Shown in pieces: positions 32,256-43,461 of a stretch of 64,000 nt of DNA (positions within the stretch are counted from its first letter, which is position 1; every line of letters begins with the position of its first letter). The translations under genes were made by a program, and so were the position numbers. The stretch lies in assembly GCA_019633425.1 (NCBI GenBank), contig WSUB01000042.1, forward strand, positions 44,623 through 108,622, in the 5' to 3' direction. The notes under the pieces are model-generated. The model saw only the letters and a program-made list of their open reading frames with translations, was not told the DNA's origin and did no database searches. This DNA is from Tulasnella sp. 424 (taxonomy: Eukaryota; Basidiomycota; Agaricomycetes; Cantharellales; Tulasnellaceae).

Positions 32256-34537
32256 TTAGAAACGCCGTGGAGGTGGAGGCCCCGGCAACGTAATGGGGGC
32301 ATGGCGCCGAGGAGGGGTGGTTATCACTGCGTCAGACGTCACGTAGGCGTCGTAGGGGGGTGGGGCGGCGCGATCAAAGCCGTTTGGAGTAAATCCGTCG
32401 GTATCGCTGGGAGAGGGATAACGCTGACGATGATGGTGGTAGGTGGTGTTAGGTCTCTGATGTTCATCGAGCAGACTCCGGTTTTCTGGTCGTTGCCGCA
32501 TTTTCTCCAACCGGCGGGAAAGGGCAAAGGACCATATGAGACCGACGACGACGACGACCGCTGCGAACACGCCGACGGGGACTGCTGCGAACGCGTCATC
32601 GTCAACTGCTGCTATGCCTTCTACCCGCTGATATTCGACACGTGATACGGCAATGACCTTGTGCCCCACCTCATCCTCCTTCCGGACGGCCGTCATCGAG
32701 ATTTGATGAGCTCGAAATGGATCCAAGTCTTGGTAATGGACAAGCAGAATATCGGAATGCGAATCCCCGGCTTTCATAAGCCACTGCTCGATGTCGGGAT
32801 AATGGCATCGTCCATCGATGCAGCAGCGCACATTCGAATACTGAGACGTGGGGAATAGAGCTGGTGGGGGAACGAATATTTTGATGTCATGACCTAACGG
32901 TGAAGGCGGATCAGTGAGGGCGCCCCAGAAGTGATCGACAACAGAAATATTACGTGCCTTGGACAGTGGTGGACCAACCCGGCATACCGCGGAACATGCC
33001 AGAAAACCAATAAGGTTCGGCAGGTGCAAGACTGTATCGATCCATCCGACTCCATGGAGAGAAAGCTCCAAACTGAAAGGAAGGCGTATAACCCAATTTG
33101 TCGAATGGAGTGAATTGAGTCAAATAACGTCCATTCGGGATAGGGTGTGTCCAGGGCCTGGGGGCGTCTGAGTTAGTATTATACGCGAGGTTAATGGTAT
33201 TTTGACTTCGTACCATTTCGGTACTACTTGGGAGCATACAGCGTGAGAGAAGGTCATGGTCCATAGATGGCCGACGGGGGATGGTGGATCCAAGAAGCGC
33301 ATCTTGACAGCTTGCGAGCTTGGCGACATTCGATCACTGCTATAAATGAGGACGGGCTCATTCCTAAGCTTTTCGGGGACGTGGAGATACGCTTGGTGTG
33401 TGTCGATGTATTCGCAGGTCGTCCCTATGCAGATTTGCAGGTGACCATGACGAAACCCTTCCGCGAAGGTAGCTTCGAGTTGGGTGGGTGATGCCCCATA
33501 TATCGCCAGAGCAGCACCTAAATTAAAACAAGTTATAACCCCAAGGTTCATCATAAACCGATGGATCGTTGCCTACATTGCGCGGTGAACTCTGCAACTG
33601 GCATCGCAGCAGTATCGTGAGAGGTGTATGCTAGTTTATTGGAAGTTCCATGGAAGGTTCGAATCCCCTCTGATGAGACGAAGGGTGATATACGCTTTTC
33701 CCATGCGTGCGCTGGTGTAAATGTCGTCACGAAATTGGTGTCCTGGATAGTAACTTCCTCTAGTTTTTCGGACCCCGATAGCTCGTATGTTGACCTATTG
33801 GGAAGGGTTAATGTTATCAACGGTGTGAGCAAGGGGAGGGGGACAGTACGTACGGGCGCCGCGGTTCCAAGGATGTATACACCACCGAGTCAATCCCAAA
33901 CCCTTGAATGGGCGATCCGGAGTCCAAGAGACTAATTTGAAGTATGTGGGAGGCATCAATACCCCCACCTTGCCAATGATATATCAACCGAGGGCTCCAT
34001 AGGTTGTCATCTGTCTCCCTATACTTGGCTTCCAAGTCAATGGTGGTCATGACCAGCCCGTTCAGGAATATCTGGATGTGCCCAGGGCGGCTGTCAAGTT
34101 GCGCCCGTGGAGGACCGTACACGTACGCCGCCTGACCTATAAGCGGGCCAACCCCGTAAACAACCTCAGCGCAGATTCCTTCACAATCAAAGAAGTAGCC
34201 CACCATAAAAGCTAATTTCGACCCTCCGTTTCAAGGTGGAGTTGTTAGGCTCATTACCCCAGCTGCTCGTCTGGAAAAACGTTCTTTTCGTCGAGTCCGG
34301 ACCGACGTAAGTGGTCATCGTGAACGGATCGTATCGCTTCATGCATCTTCCCAAAGGGCCTGTCATGCAACAGGATTCGGGAGCATAGACGAATTGGGGA
34401 TGTGTGCTGTAAAGGGTGGTGTTGGTAAGATTTGCAGGGACGTCGACAGAGAAGTGGTCGTTTGGGAGTGGCAATGACATCCAGACGATGAACCCGAGAA
34501 TCGAGCAGACGATGAACCCGAGAATCGAGGAACGCAT
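32256..34537 (-). CDS. C5: three-module membrane-anchored surface protein with short PPxY tail
   Basis: Open through all exons, with SSWGNEPNNSTLKRR, CEYIDTHQAYL and CCIDGRCHY in the three modules and the family mid-module introns; the module 3 intron has a GC donor. The signal peptide contains a 24-bp tandem duplication (34493-34540 region) that repeats CSILGFIV. The Pro-rich linker and its intron are missing: YQRVEG runs directly into the TM helix (AAVPVGVFAAVVVVVGLIW). The tail is only about 75 residues, with RSLLDEHQRPNTTYHHHRQR and a PPPY motif, and ends at PPPPRRF without the RG-rich part. It is very similar to C1 in the modules and in the upstream flank, so C1 and C5 are likely a recent pair. 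Confidence 0.85.
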
Positions 34538-34663
34538 GACTGTTCCGAGAATTCAAGGATACGTTCGTCTTGTTGCAGAGCTGGAAAATTGCAATTCGAG
34601 AGGAGGTTGAGTGGTTGAACGACGCGATTGTCTGAGAGCTATTTATGTAATCACAACACGAGG

Positions 34664-34680
34664 TTTTCCTGAAAAGGAAA
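34664..34680 (-). promoter_or_regulatory. Conserved palindrome upstream of C5
   Basis: ttttcctgaaaaggaaa, identical to the C1 element and 127 bp upstream of the C5 start. Confidence 0.55.
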
Positions 34681-35051
34681 TTTAGTCACCTCCGATAGGA
34701 AGGGGTGAAGGCGGCGATAAGGAGCGAAACAATTCTGAAACAACCGTGCTTCATCAATCCAGCACCTGGGTCGAATGCCGAAACCGACAGCTCATCGTCT
34801 TCATAGCTAAAGACACCAGCCTCTGGAGACGCTCTCACTAAGTAATTTTGTCCGGCTGGATTTATTTCCTTGGTCGAGTAGACTTTCGTATGCCACCGAT
34901 AAATGGAGCCAGTGCACTTGAAAATGTCAAAGGCCAAAAATATGATATCTCTACCACGTGATGGGACCATTTTCAGCTGTGGAGGTTCCTCCATGACCGG
35001 ACGCGGATCCTCTGACCAAGTATCGTACAGATAATGGACCACCATCACCCG

Positions 35052-35461
35052 TTATACTGGCTGTCCTCCTCCACCAGCTGATGCTTCCATACCCGCTCCA
35101 CCGCCACCCACGATAATCCTGGGCTTCTCAACGACGAGCTTGGGACCCTCGTACAGTCGGTTGACGACTGCTGCTCTCTTCAGCAAGGCCAAGTCCTGCA
35201 GCGCCTGGTTGTAAAGCTCAGTTACTCGTTGCGGATCTTTCTCCTCTGGATTTGCGAAGAAGCAAGGTTTATTCAGTTAGAGAACGGTTCGGATGCTCTC
35301 CATTGAGGGGCTGTAGACTTACGAAGGTGGGCTCGGAATTTCTCCTGACTGTTCCGGATGAAGTACGTCCTGAAGTTGTAGGACGCAAACGACCGCGAAG
35401 TGCGAATGAAAGACGAATAAAGAGCCCGAATTTGGGTTTTTGTTGGAGCAGCAGTGGCCAT
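35052..35461 (-). CDS. ISD11: LYR-motif protein ISD11 (Nfs1 partner, Fe-S cluster assembly)
   Basis: Small mitochondrial LYR protein that binds and stabilises the cysteine desulfurase Nfs1 in the Fe-S scaffold complex. Two exons: one from ATG 35461 to the gtaagt donor at about 35322, and one from a tccag acceptor (about 35250) to 35052. The N-terminal region reads TKTQIRALYSSFIRTSRSFA, then YNFRTYFIRNSQEKFR, which is the ISD11 pattern with the LYR motif as LYS and the NFR..F..R block. The second exon gives QEKDPQRVTELYNQALQDLA and a Gly-rich end. Length, a little over 100 residues, is normal or slightly long. It is divergent from the TM gene at 36021. Confidence 0.85.
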
Positions 35462-36020
35462 TCTAGTTAAGTCTCTTGAGGGGGGTTGGTGGTTGGGATT
35501 GCAATTTCGGCCGGCCAAACTTTTGTTTGTCTATGGAAAGTCATCTGATAAGATAACGGCCGAGCCCGGCAAGATTGCGTCGTCAGCCCCTGCCGACAAT
35601 CCAATTGCAATGGCGTACCAAACATTACCAGAAACTCTCCATCTGAGGTAGAGACGTTGGAAATAGACTTTATTACCGAAAGGCTATTCTTCTGCCCAGT
35701 TCCACGCGTCCAGAACGACACCCAGGTCGAACGCTTGTTCCTCGGGACCCGTTTACAGCTCCCTTGGACTTCTCTAACGTCTTGCAGCGCTTCAGTTAAG
35801 ACTACGGCACTTGCAGGTAGACATTTGGAGGGATGTTTCCCTTCAAAGCCCATAATCTGATAAAATAAGGTGGGTGTTCAATTTTGGACTGCAGCCTTGG
35901 CGAATGACATCATAGGTTCAAAAGGATCGCCACTGTACCTCATTGCGACCTCAGTCCCATCATATACACCACAGCATACCCCTTGCTTTTCTTCCCCCTC
36001 ACGACCCGCGACGACCAACG
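35462..36020. other. Divergent promoter region between ISD11 and the eight-TM gene
   Basis: No convincing gene. Overlapping short frames on both strands lack motifs and splice support. It presumably holds both promoters. Confidence 0.5.
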
Positions 36021-37244
36021 ATGTCCACAGCGGAGACACCCCTCCTCAATGCGCGGGACCCAGATACGCGCCTCGTTCTCAAGCTGTTACGCTTGCAAGT
36101 CTTGACCCCGCTCGCCGTGCTGGTCAACATTGCAACCTTTTTGATATGCAGTATCGTAGTCAGTACGTACTCCAACCATTCCTCTCGCGTTGACGACATC
36201 TAATGTGGCCCTTACAGAGCCGAGCATGCGAGACTTGAACAGGGCATTCCCCACTGCCGTCACGCCAAACGCGGGCATGATCGCCATGTTGTGGATCGTC
36301 GTCTTTGCAGGAGAGGTTTTATTCTGCATGCTGTTAGTTGGCGGACGGAAACATGACACAAGGGTACGAGACAGTCTTCCTAGTGATTCGTAAGATACAG
36401 TGCAGTCGCTGAACCTGTGTTCAAGGAAACGATGGTGTATGGAGTCGGACTACGGTTAGTCATTGCCAACTGGATAATGGTCGCATGGTCCATCGTCTTC
36501 GTAAGCTCTCCGCATACTGTTTTCTGGGATAAGGTATTGACAGATTCTCCCTGCCGGTTCAGACGCTCAAACTCTGGCTACCTTCAACCATCCTACTCGG
36601 TGTTTTGACCCTCTTCATTCTATGGATCAACTTCACCCTCATATGGCATCCACCGACCGCCTCCCGCCCAGCGGATTTTATTGCCATTCACCTCCCAATC
36701 CGTCTCTGGCTCATCATCCTCCTTCTATCCTCTCTTCCGCAAAGTATTTTCATCACGCTCGATTGGGTGTTCAGCCCGGACCATCCGGAAGTTGACTACG
36801 ACAACCGCTCATGGCAAGCACTCGCGTTCATTCTCGGCACGAATGCACTTGGTCTCATCTGGGTGCTGATGAAAAGAGACCTTGTGTGGACCGTTGGGGG
36901 CGTATGGGTGATGGTGGCCCTGATGTCGAAGAGACCCAAAGGCGTTCCGGTCTTCACGGCAACAATATTGGTAGCCGTTCTTTATCCTCTGGTATGGATA
37001 ACGAGTTTGGCATGGCATCGGTTGAGGGAGAAGGGTGAGCTACGTGTTCTTTGGAAGCCTATACCGCCTCCTACGACTGTGACCGGCGTGTAATCTTATT
37101 ACCCTTCTATATAATACAGACAAACAAACTGCAATTGCGCTCCCTCCGGATGATCCGGAAGCAAGAGCGGAATTGGCTCGGGAAAGGGCTGAGGAACCGC
37201 CCCAGGACGGAGCGGCACAAGCTTGGGCGGACTCCAATCGATGA
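36021..37244 (+). CDS. Multi-pass membrane protein, about eight TM helices (unknown function)
   Basis: Five exons, 36021-36162, 36218-36363, 36426-36500, 36563-37034 and 37120-37244, sum to 960 nt and 319 residues. The short N-terminal cytosolic part (MSTAETPLLNARDPDTRLV) contains a dileucine-like ETPLL. About eight hydrophobic segments follow, for example LAVLVNIATFLICSIV, MIAMLWIVVFAGEVLFCMLL, LVIANWIMVAWSIVF, STILLGVLTLFILWINF, LWLIILLLSSLPQSIF, FILGTNALGLIWVLM and TATILVAVLYPLVWITSLAW. The tail is charged and ends in AQAWADSNR. The splice into exon 3 (acceptor gttcaag) was chosen because it alone keeps the frame. I do not recognise a family; length and topology would fit a small transporter or an organelle membrane protein. 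Confidence 0.75.
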
Positions 37245-37788
37245 AAGACCGTGCCGCTATTAGTGCTATACACACTTTACCAGTTTATTCACGCCTTCCC
37301 TAATGCTTTGTCCTCGTTCTGTTCGTCACTGTATATATGCCGGTCGTCGGGGCCTCCGTGCACCCTTCTCTCGAAATTCGAACTGTGCACCTTTCATAAA
37401 AAGCACTGTCCAAATGGCTTTGAGTAACATGATACAGCGATACTACTATGATAACAAGTTGCGTGCGATGGCATTGTGTGCTAAGCTTCGACATGAGTGG
37501 TCGGCTCCGGAACAGCTTGTCCTAGTTTGCTCGACCGCCACTGAACCGCTTCCTCCTCAGCGACCACCCGCATCTCGCTACTCGGCCGGTTGTGGTTCAC
37601 GGACATCCAACCTTCCAGCTTGTGTCATATTACTATCTCTTTGCTCTTTTTGACGACACCTAGTTTCAATCTAGGTTGGTGATTGGCGCGTGCTCCACGC
37701 GTCACCTTTGTCCTTCTCGAGGGCGTCGCCTTTTAACTGAAGCCCTTTCAAAGTCCAGACTCTTACGTTACAGCTAGCATTACGCAAG
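37245..37788. other. Intergenic before LIG4
   Basis: Holds the 3' end of the eight-TM gene and the LIG4 promoter. I see no gene or repeat in it. Confidence 0.5.
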
Positions 37789-40700
37789 ATGGTATTCCCA
37801 ACACCATCACCATCACCAGCTCCACCTCAACGACGGTACGAAACGACCAACGATTTCGAACCAGAGTCCCAAGGCGATCATCAACCTTACACACACCACC
37901 GAGGCGGTTATGGCGATTCGGCTCATAGGCCAACGACATCTGAGCCTTATGTCGCTCTTGAACGACCTCCTGGGATCGGTAACCTCAAGCCGAGTCCACC
38001 TTTCAGTCGCGTAGTTGGCATGTTTGAAGTCCTCAGAGACTCCAAACCCGCGACAAGAAAGGACAGACTGGATCACTGGTTTAACGTATGGGTACCCCCC
38101 TCTCTTCAGCTCCTCTCAGGCTCTGACATGCGTGAACGTTTGCCAGATTTGGAGAGAAAATGTCGGGAATGATCTGTACCCTGCCATGCGGCTAATTTTG
38201 CCTCACGTACGTTCCCGTCATTGTCGCCCAAGTTTTTCTCTGCTCTTTACCTGCATCTGGTCATGTAGAAAGACCGCGAGCGTGCAACTTATGGCCTGAA
38301 GGAATCCGGTATTGCCAAAGCGTACATTGCTGCCCTAGGTCTTGATCGGCATTCCCGTGATGCTACGAGATTGCTCAAATGGAAGCAACCAACCAAAGAC
38401 AATGTGGGTCCTCTGACTAGATTTCTTACTTCTGTCACGAGTAAGAAGTTAAACTGGACTACGCTATACTCTAGGCGTCGGTGGGCAACTTCCCAAATAT
38501 CCTATATGAAGTCGTCGCGGCCCGGTCTACCGTGACGGAGGGCAAGATGTCCGTCGACGACGTCAACGACCTCTTGGATGAAATATCACGCGCACCTAAA
38601 GAGTACAGGCTGCTATCTTCTTTTTGCTTCCTCCTCTGATGCTTGTTGACGCTTAGGGCCGACAAAGCCAAACTCTTTACTCGTATCACAGAGAAGTGCA
38701 CTCCCGAGGAACAGGTACCGTCCCAAACACCGACGATGGTCGTGTATATATCATTGAAGCTTCTCTGGTAGCGATGGATCACCCGCATTATTCTCAAGGA
38801 TCTTGGTATCGCAGTCAAGGAAACCACAGTGCTGGCAGTCTTTCATCCAGATGCAATGGACATGTTCAACACCTCTTCCGACCTCAAGAGAGTCTGCTGG
38901 TTACTTCCAAACCAGAACAAGCGAGCTGATGATTCTGTAAGTAGATTTATTTGAGGGTGCTCTCTGGGAGAACGGTCCTTTGACTCAAGACGTGGATCCT
39001 CTCTAGGACAAGCGAGTGCAGCTCTTCCATGCATTCCAACCCATGCTTTGCAAACGCGGGAAGACTCTGAAGGAGTGTGTCAAAATGATGGGCCGTCAAG
39101 AGTTTATTATGGAAGAGAAGCTTGATGGGGAAAGGATGCAGCTCCACAAGAGAGGAAACCAGTTCTTCTATTGCTCAAGGTAAGCAACATACTTGTCAAG
39201 CGGAGCTGCCCAGACTGAAAGATGGCTCAGGAAGGGCAAGGACTACACCTACCTTTATGGAGCGAATATTGGAGAGGGTGCTCTGACTCCATATATCCAA
39301 GAAGCATTCGACCAAAGGGTTGCTGAGTAGGTTATCATTACGCTGGCTCGGGCAATAATTCTGAAGTTCTCCACCTCTAGTGTCATTCTCGATGGCGAGA
39401 TGGTCGTATGGGATCCTAATCTCGAGAAATACTGCAATTTTGGATATCTTAAGACGGCTGCCCTTGGTAAGAGTGACTCGCATGGCTCGGTATGACCGAC
39501 GACCTGAGGGAACACTCTTCATGCAGATACTATCAGGACAGGTGGAGAGGATGCTCCAAGACCTTGCTACAAGATATTCGACATCCTTTACATGAAGTCA
39601 TCCAGCGGCAAAGAGACATTGATGACTGAGATGCCTCTCAAGAATCGACAAAAGACCATCAAAAGCTTGGTATGACTGTAATTATCTGGTGCTCGTCGTT
39701 TTAGCCATTTTGACATGGTCCTGCCATAGTTCTATGAGATACCTGGTCGGTTCGAGTTTGCAATATCTCGACCAGGGAAGACGGTTCAAGACGTTGAGAA
39801 GCTATTGAACGAGGTTGTGGAATCCAGGTTGGTAGTTGAGTCGTGGTATCTGTGAGAAGCAAGCGCTCAGACCTCCAAACCAGAGGTGAAGGGCTTGTAA
39901 TCAAGACGCCAAACTCGAAGTACATTCTCGGTGGAAGGGAGAACTGCTGGATGAAGGTCAAACCAGAATACATGGTACGGATTACCGAGGAGGCATCCCG
40001 GAGGGATCGCGAATTAACCAATGACCTTAGGACAACATGGGAGAATCTGTTGACGTTCTTGTGATCAGTGGGAACTACGGCAAAGGTGGTAGGGGAGGGA
40101 AGGTATCCACCTTCATTTGCGGAGTGATAGACGATTCTTCCAAAGCTTCCAAAGACGAAACTCGGTACGCTCATCGTTGCGCTATAGATCGTTGGGAGAA
40201 TTGCTTCACTGACTTTATCGTAGATACATGTCTTTTGTCAGGATCGGAACTGGTCTGACGTTCGCCGAGTACGAATGGATCAATTCCAAGCCCTGGAAGC
40301 CTTTGGATAGGAAGCGGCCCCCTCCTTGGATGAGAATTTCCACTACGACTGGAACTGAAGATGTCGGAGATGTGTACTTGGAGCCTCACGAGTGCGTTGG
40401 TATTCTCTCTAGGATGACGGGTACGTATACTGAAGGAATCCGACAGGTCTTTCATCGTCTCGGTCAAAGCTGCGGCAATCACACCCACGGGTCAGTGGTT
40501 AGATGGTTGGCGGATATATTGAAAGACTGACTTAGCAACCGTTATAGATCAATATGCGTGCCAAATGACGATGCGCTTCCCCAGATGCACTCGAATTCGA
40601 GATGATCTCAAGCTCGACGAGGTATTCACTTACACTGGTGAGTGGTTATACTAACCCCATAGCCTTAGGAGGGGGTGGGATTTATTTAATTCGATTCGAT

Positions 40701-42601
40701 TTCAGAACTTGTTGCTATGAGCCTTGGAAAGCGAAAGGCTGATGATTCTGCCCAGTACGTCCTCTCACATAGCTCCTTGAACTTTTGGCTCACATCCATT
40801 ATGTTACTCTGGATTAGACCCACGAAGAAGAGGAGGGTTGCTACGGGCCGGCAGGTACGAAACTCGGCAAAAACTGCATCCATGTGTGATTAATCCAGGT
40901 CTTGCAGGGCGCTCAATTGATGGACCATTCTCGAGGCCAGACTATGGACGGGCCTCAAAAGTCAGACCTCTTTGACGGCTTAACATTCCGTGAGTTGTAT
41001 GACAGTTCACTGCGAGCTTCTTCTCATACCGCCTCTTAGGAATATTCCCTGACAACCTTGCCAAGCCTCCGAACGACAAGGCCTCGCTGGAGAAGCTGTG
41101 AGCCAAAGTTACTCTTGAGGCTACGAAAAGCAGACTGCTCAACAAATCTCTACAGTGTTTACGAGGAAGGCGGTGATTTTACTCAAGCTGTCACGGCTCG
41201 CACAGGGGACGTCATTTTCATTTATGGAGGCACGACCATAAGTAAGTCCAATACAACTATTGGATCAAGAATGACCACTCAGAGGGGAATTTACAACAGC
41301 GCCTGCCATTAACAAGATTATCAAAAACGACGAGTACGACATATTCAAACCCCAGTGGATCCTCGATTGTGTGGAGGCTGCTGCTCTGCTTCATCCGACC
41401 GAAAAGTACTACTTCCACGCCACAACGGCGAGCAGAGCCAGGGACGACTTTGCAGACGACGACGACGAACCTGCTAGCGGCGACGAGAGGGAAGAAGAGG
41501 AAGAGGACACGAAGACTAAGCCTGAACCTTCGTCGTCAACTTCAGCCTCACGAAAACGAGCGTCATCCCCGGCAGACACCGAAACTGAAAGCGAGGACGA
41601 GGGGCTGGACCCGGAGGTGGCTAAATGGACAAAGATCACGAAAGGTCAAGAACCAGGTGATGAGACCAAACGGCGGCTCCGTGAAATTCCAGATGAGGCA
41701 CAAGATTCCGATGCGCAAGACTCGGCTGACGATAGGAAGCCCGCTTTGGGTGACGTTACGGAGAGCGAAGAGTCAGATGCCGAGCTCGATGGCTGGAAGA
41801 AAGTTCGGTCAGAGACGAGAGCGAAGGTCGCTGAAGGACTTTCGAGGCGAATGGCAAGTTTAACAAGCAAGCAAATCTCGAAACGGCTTCGCTGATATTT
41901 TCTTAGAGTGAGATGGACGTCAATCCCATCGAGGACGAATCGACTGCCGACAAAGACTGGGTAGAACTAGATGATGTTGGTCGCCTCTGGATGCGATTGA
42001 AAGCCGCTCAAACTGAACACCTTGTCTTTCACAGGAGCAGATGGGAGAGAGCAGTCATGACATGGAGTACGACGAGTCCAAGCTGTTCAGGCACTTGTAA
42101 GGAGCTCCTTCCTATAACCAATTCTGGCTCTTTAACGTTTGATATCGTCAATTGGCATAGGTGCTTCTATCTTGATACTCCTGAAAACGCTCAAAAGGCC
42201 GGCATGGCCGTGAAGGCGTCCCCGGCAGTACAGGCGACCATCGCATCAGAGTATGCACCGACATTACATACGTTGCCCCTCCTGCTGAGACTGGTTGATG
42301 TCCTCTAGAATGACCAAGCTCCGTGAACTAATCGTTCAGGAGGGCGGACGCATCACTGATAACATCGACGAACCGAAGCTTACCCATATTGTAGTACATG
42401 AAAAAGATAAAAGCCGCAGAGTAGAGTTATTGCGGCGAACTTCGAAGTGAGTTCTCAGTGACGCGTTTGGTTTCCTAGAGTTTGACGACCCTCGATGAAA
42501 CGTTGTCTAGACCGAAACGCCGCTATCTTGTCATCCCAGCTTTCGTTGAAGACAGTGTTCAGGAGCAGTCGCTGCTGAACGAAGACGCTTATGCACCTTG
42601 A
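37789..42601 (+). CDS. LIG4: DNA ligase IV (non-homologous end joining)
   Basis: ATP-dependent ligase that seals double-strand breaks with its XRCC4/Lif1 partner in the nucleus. The gene has many short exons from ATG 37789 to TGA 42601. Landmarks in order are an N-terminal helical domain (NDLYPAMRLILPH, KESGIAKAYIAALGL, GKMSVDDVNDLLDEI), a HPDAMDMFNTSSDLKRVCW block, and the adenylation motif FIMEEKLDGERMQLH with its catalytic Lys (about 39105-39150). Then come YLYGANIGEGALTPYI, VILDGEMVVWDP, FYEIPGRFEF, GLVIKTPNSKY and the SGNYGKGGRGG block. After the OB-fold domain come two BRCT-like regions (DLFDGLTFRIFPD at about 40965; MTKLRELIVQEGGRITDNID at about 42310), separated by an acidic Ser-rich linker (41450-41860). 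I checked several but not all splice junctions; none showed a lesion. Confidence 0.92.
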
Positions 42602-42891
42602 CCACTATGTCTATGAATGGAATTGTTGTGAAACCAATTGAATGCATTCCCTTTGATGCGGGGACTGAATTTATCCATCCAGAAATGGTGAAGATGGAGT
42701 GCGCGTGAGCAACATCTACACAGCACGTCGTTCCTAGAAGAAGTTAGAAAAGGCTCGCTTCTCACCCAAGTCGAAAGGAGGTTCATAGCTCTAAGCAAAA
42801 AGAAGGCGAAGAACAAAAGGGGCTGCCTGGGAAAGTACAGACAAGAGGAAAGGAAAAAGGTCGGGAAGACAATATTCAAAAAAGCAAGCTT
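42602..42891. other. Intergenic between LIG4 and tRNA-Gly
   Basis: Holds the LIG4 3' end and DNA downstream of the tRNA gene. A run of lysine-rich short frames is present but nothing convincing. Confidence 0.4.
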
Positions 42892-42985
42892 TGCTTTGAG
42901 GGGGAATCGAACCCCCGGCGGATCGAAGGTGGCAGAGAACTTTGTTCACTGGCAACGATCCAGGTTACCACTACCCCATCAAAGC
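42892..42985 (-). tRNA. tRNA-Gly (anticodon GCC) with intron
   Basis: The minus strand folds as a complete tRNA: acceptor stem GCTTTGA/TCAAAGC with discriminator A, D-arm TGGGGTAGTGGTAA, anticodon stem GATCG/CGATC, and T-arm GGGGG-TTCGATT-CCCCC. The anticodon loop is TTGCCA followed by an insert of about 23 nt (GTGAACAAAG..CACCT) after the base 3' of the anticodon, the standard position for nuclear tRNA introns. The mature tRNA is about 71 nt. Confidence 0.92.
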
Positions 42986-43342
42986 TTGTTGTTTCATCTC
43001 CCCCAGTTACTAAATACAACCGCCCAAACCTGCAATTTGCGCATCATGACTTCTTGTCTAAATACGAGTACACTTTTTGGTGGTCACAGAAACTCTTTGC
43101 CCGTGCGTGTATTTAAATCGAGGGCCGACGCCCATTGGAACGGGAAAGAAGATTGGGGGCCTACCGCTAACTATAGGGATGCCAATCGTGTCTTCTTGTG
43201 CTTCATAAATCTTACCCCCTCAGCAAACCAACTCAGGTTCCACCAAGTCATGCTATATGCCTAGGTCACATGAGCCATCGATCCATATGGCGTCTTAATG
43301 AACGTGAGGTGCAATGCTCGTCTCCTGTCCGGCGACTTCGAC

Positions 43343-43362
43343 GGAGATACCGACGGAGTTCC
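43343..43362 (+). promoter_or_regulatory. Conserved D-family upstream element (D1)
   Basis: ggagataccgacggagttcc, 119 bp before the D1 start. Matching copies lie at 46218-46237 (115 bp before D2, identical) and 49099-49118 (125 bp before D3, two changes). Confidence 0.5.
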
Positions 43363-43461
43363 GAGAGGGCCTCGAGTTTCCAAGTTCGACCACCACACCG
43401 CAGCCTCGCGTTCGCCAAAAATTATCGCTACTAATTTCCTTTTTGGTGTTTCCCTCTAGCC

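Noticed and set aside
35467..35860. Overlapping frames on both strands between ISD11 and the eight-TM gene
   Set aside because: No domain, no codon pattern and no intron support.
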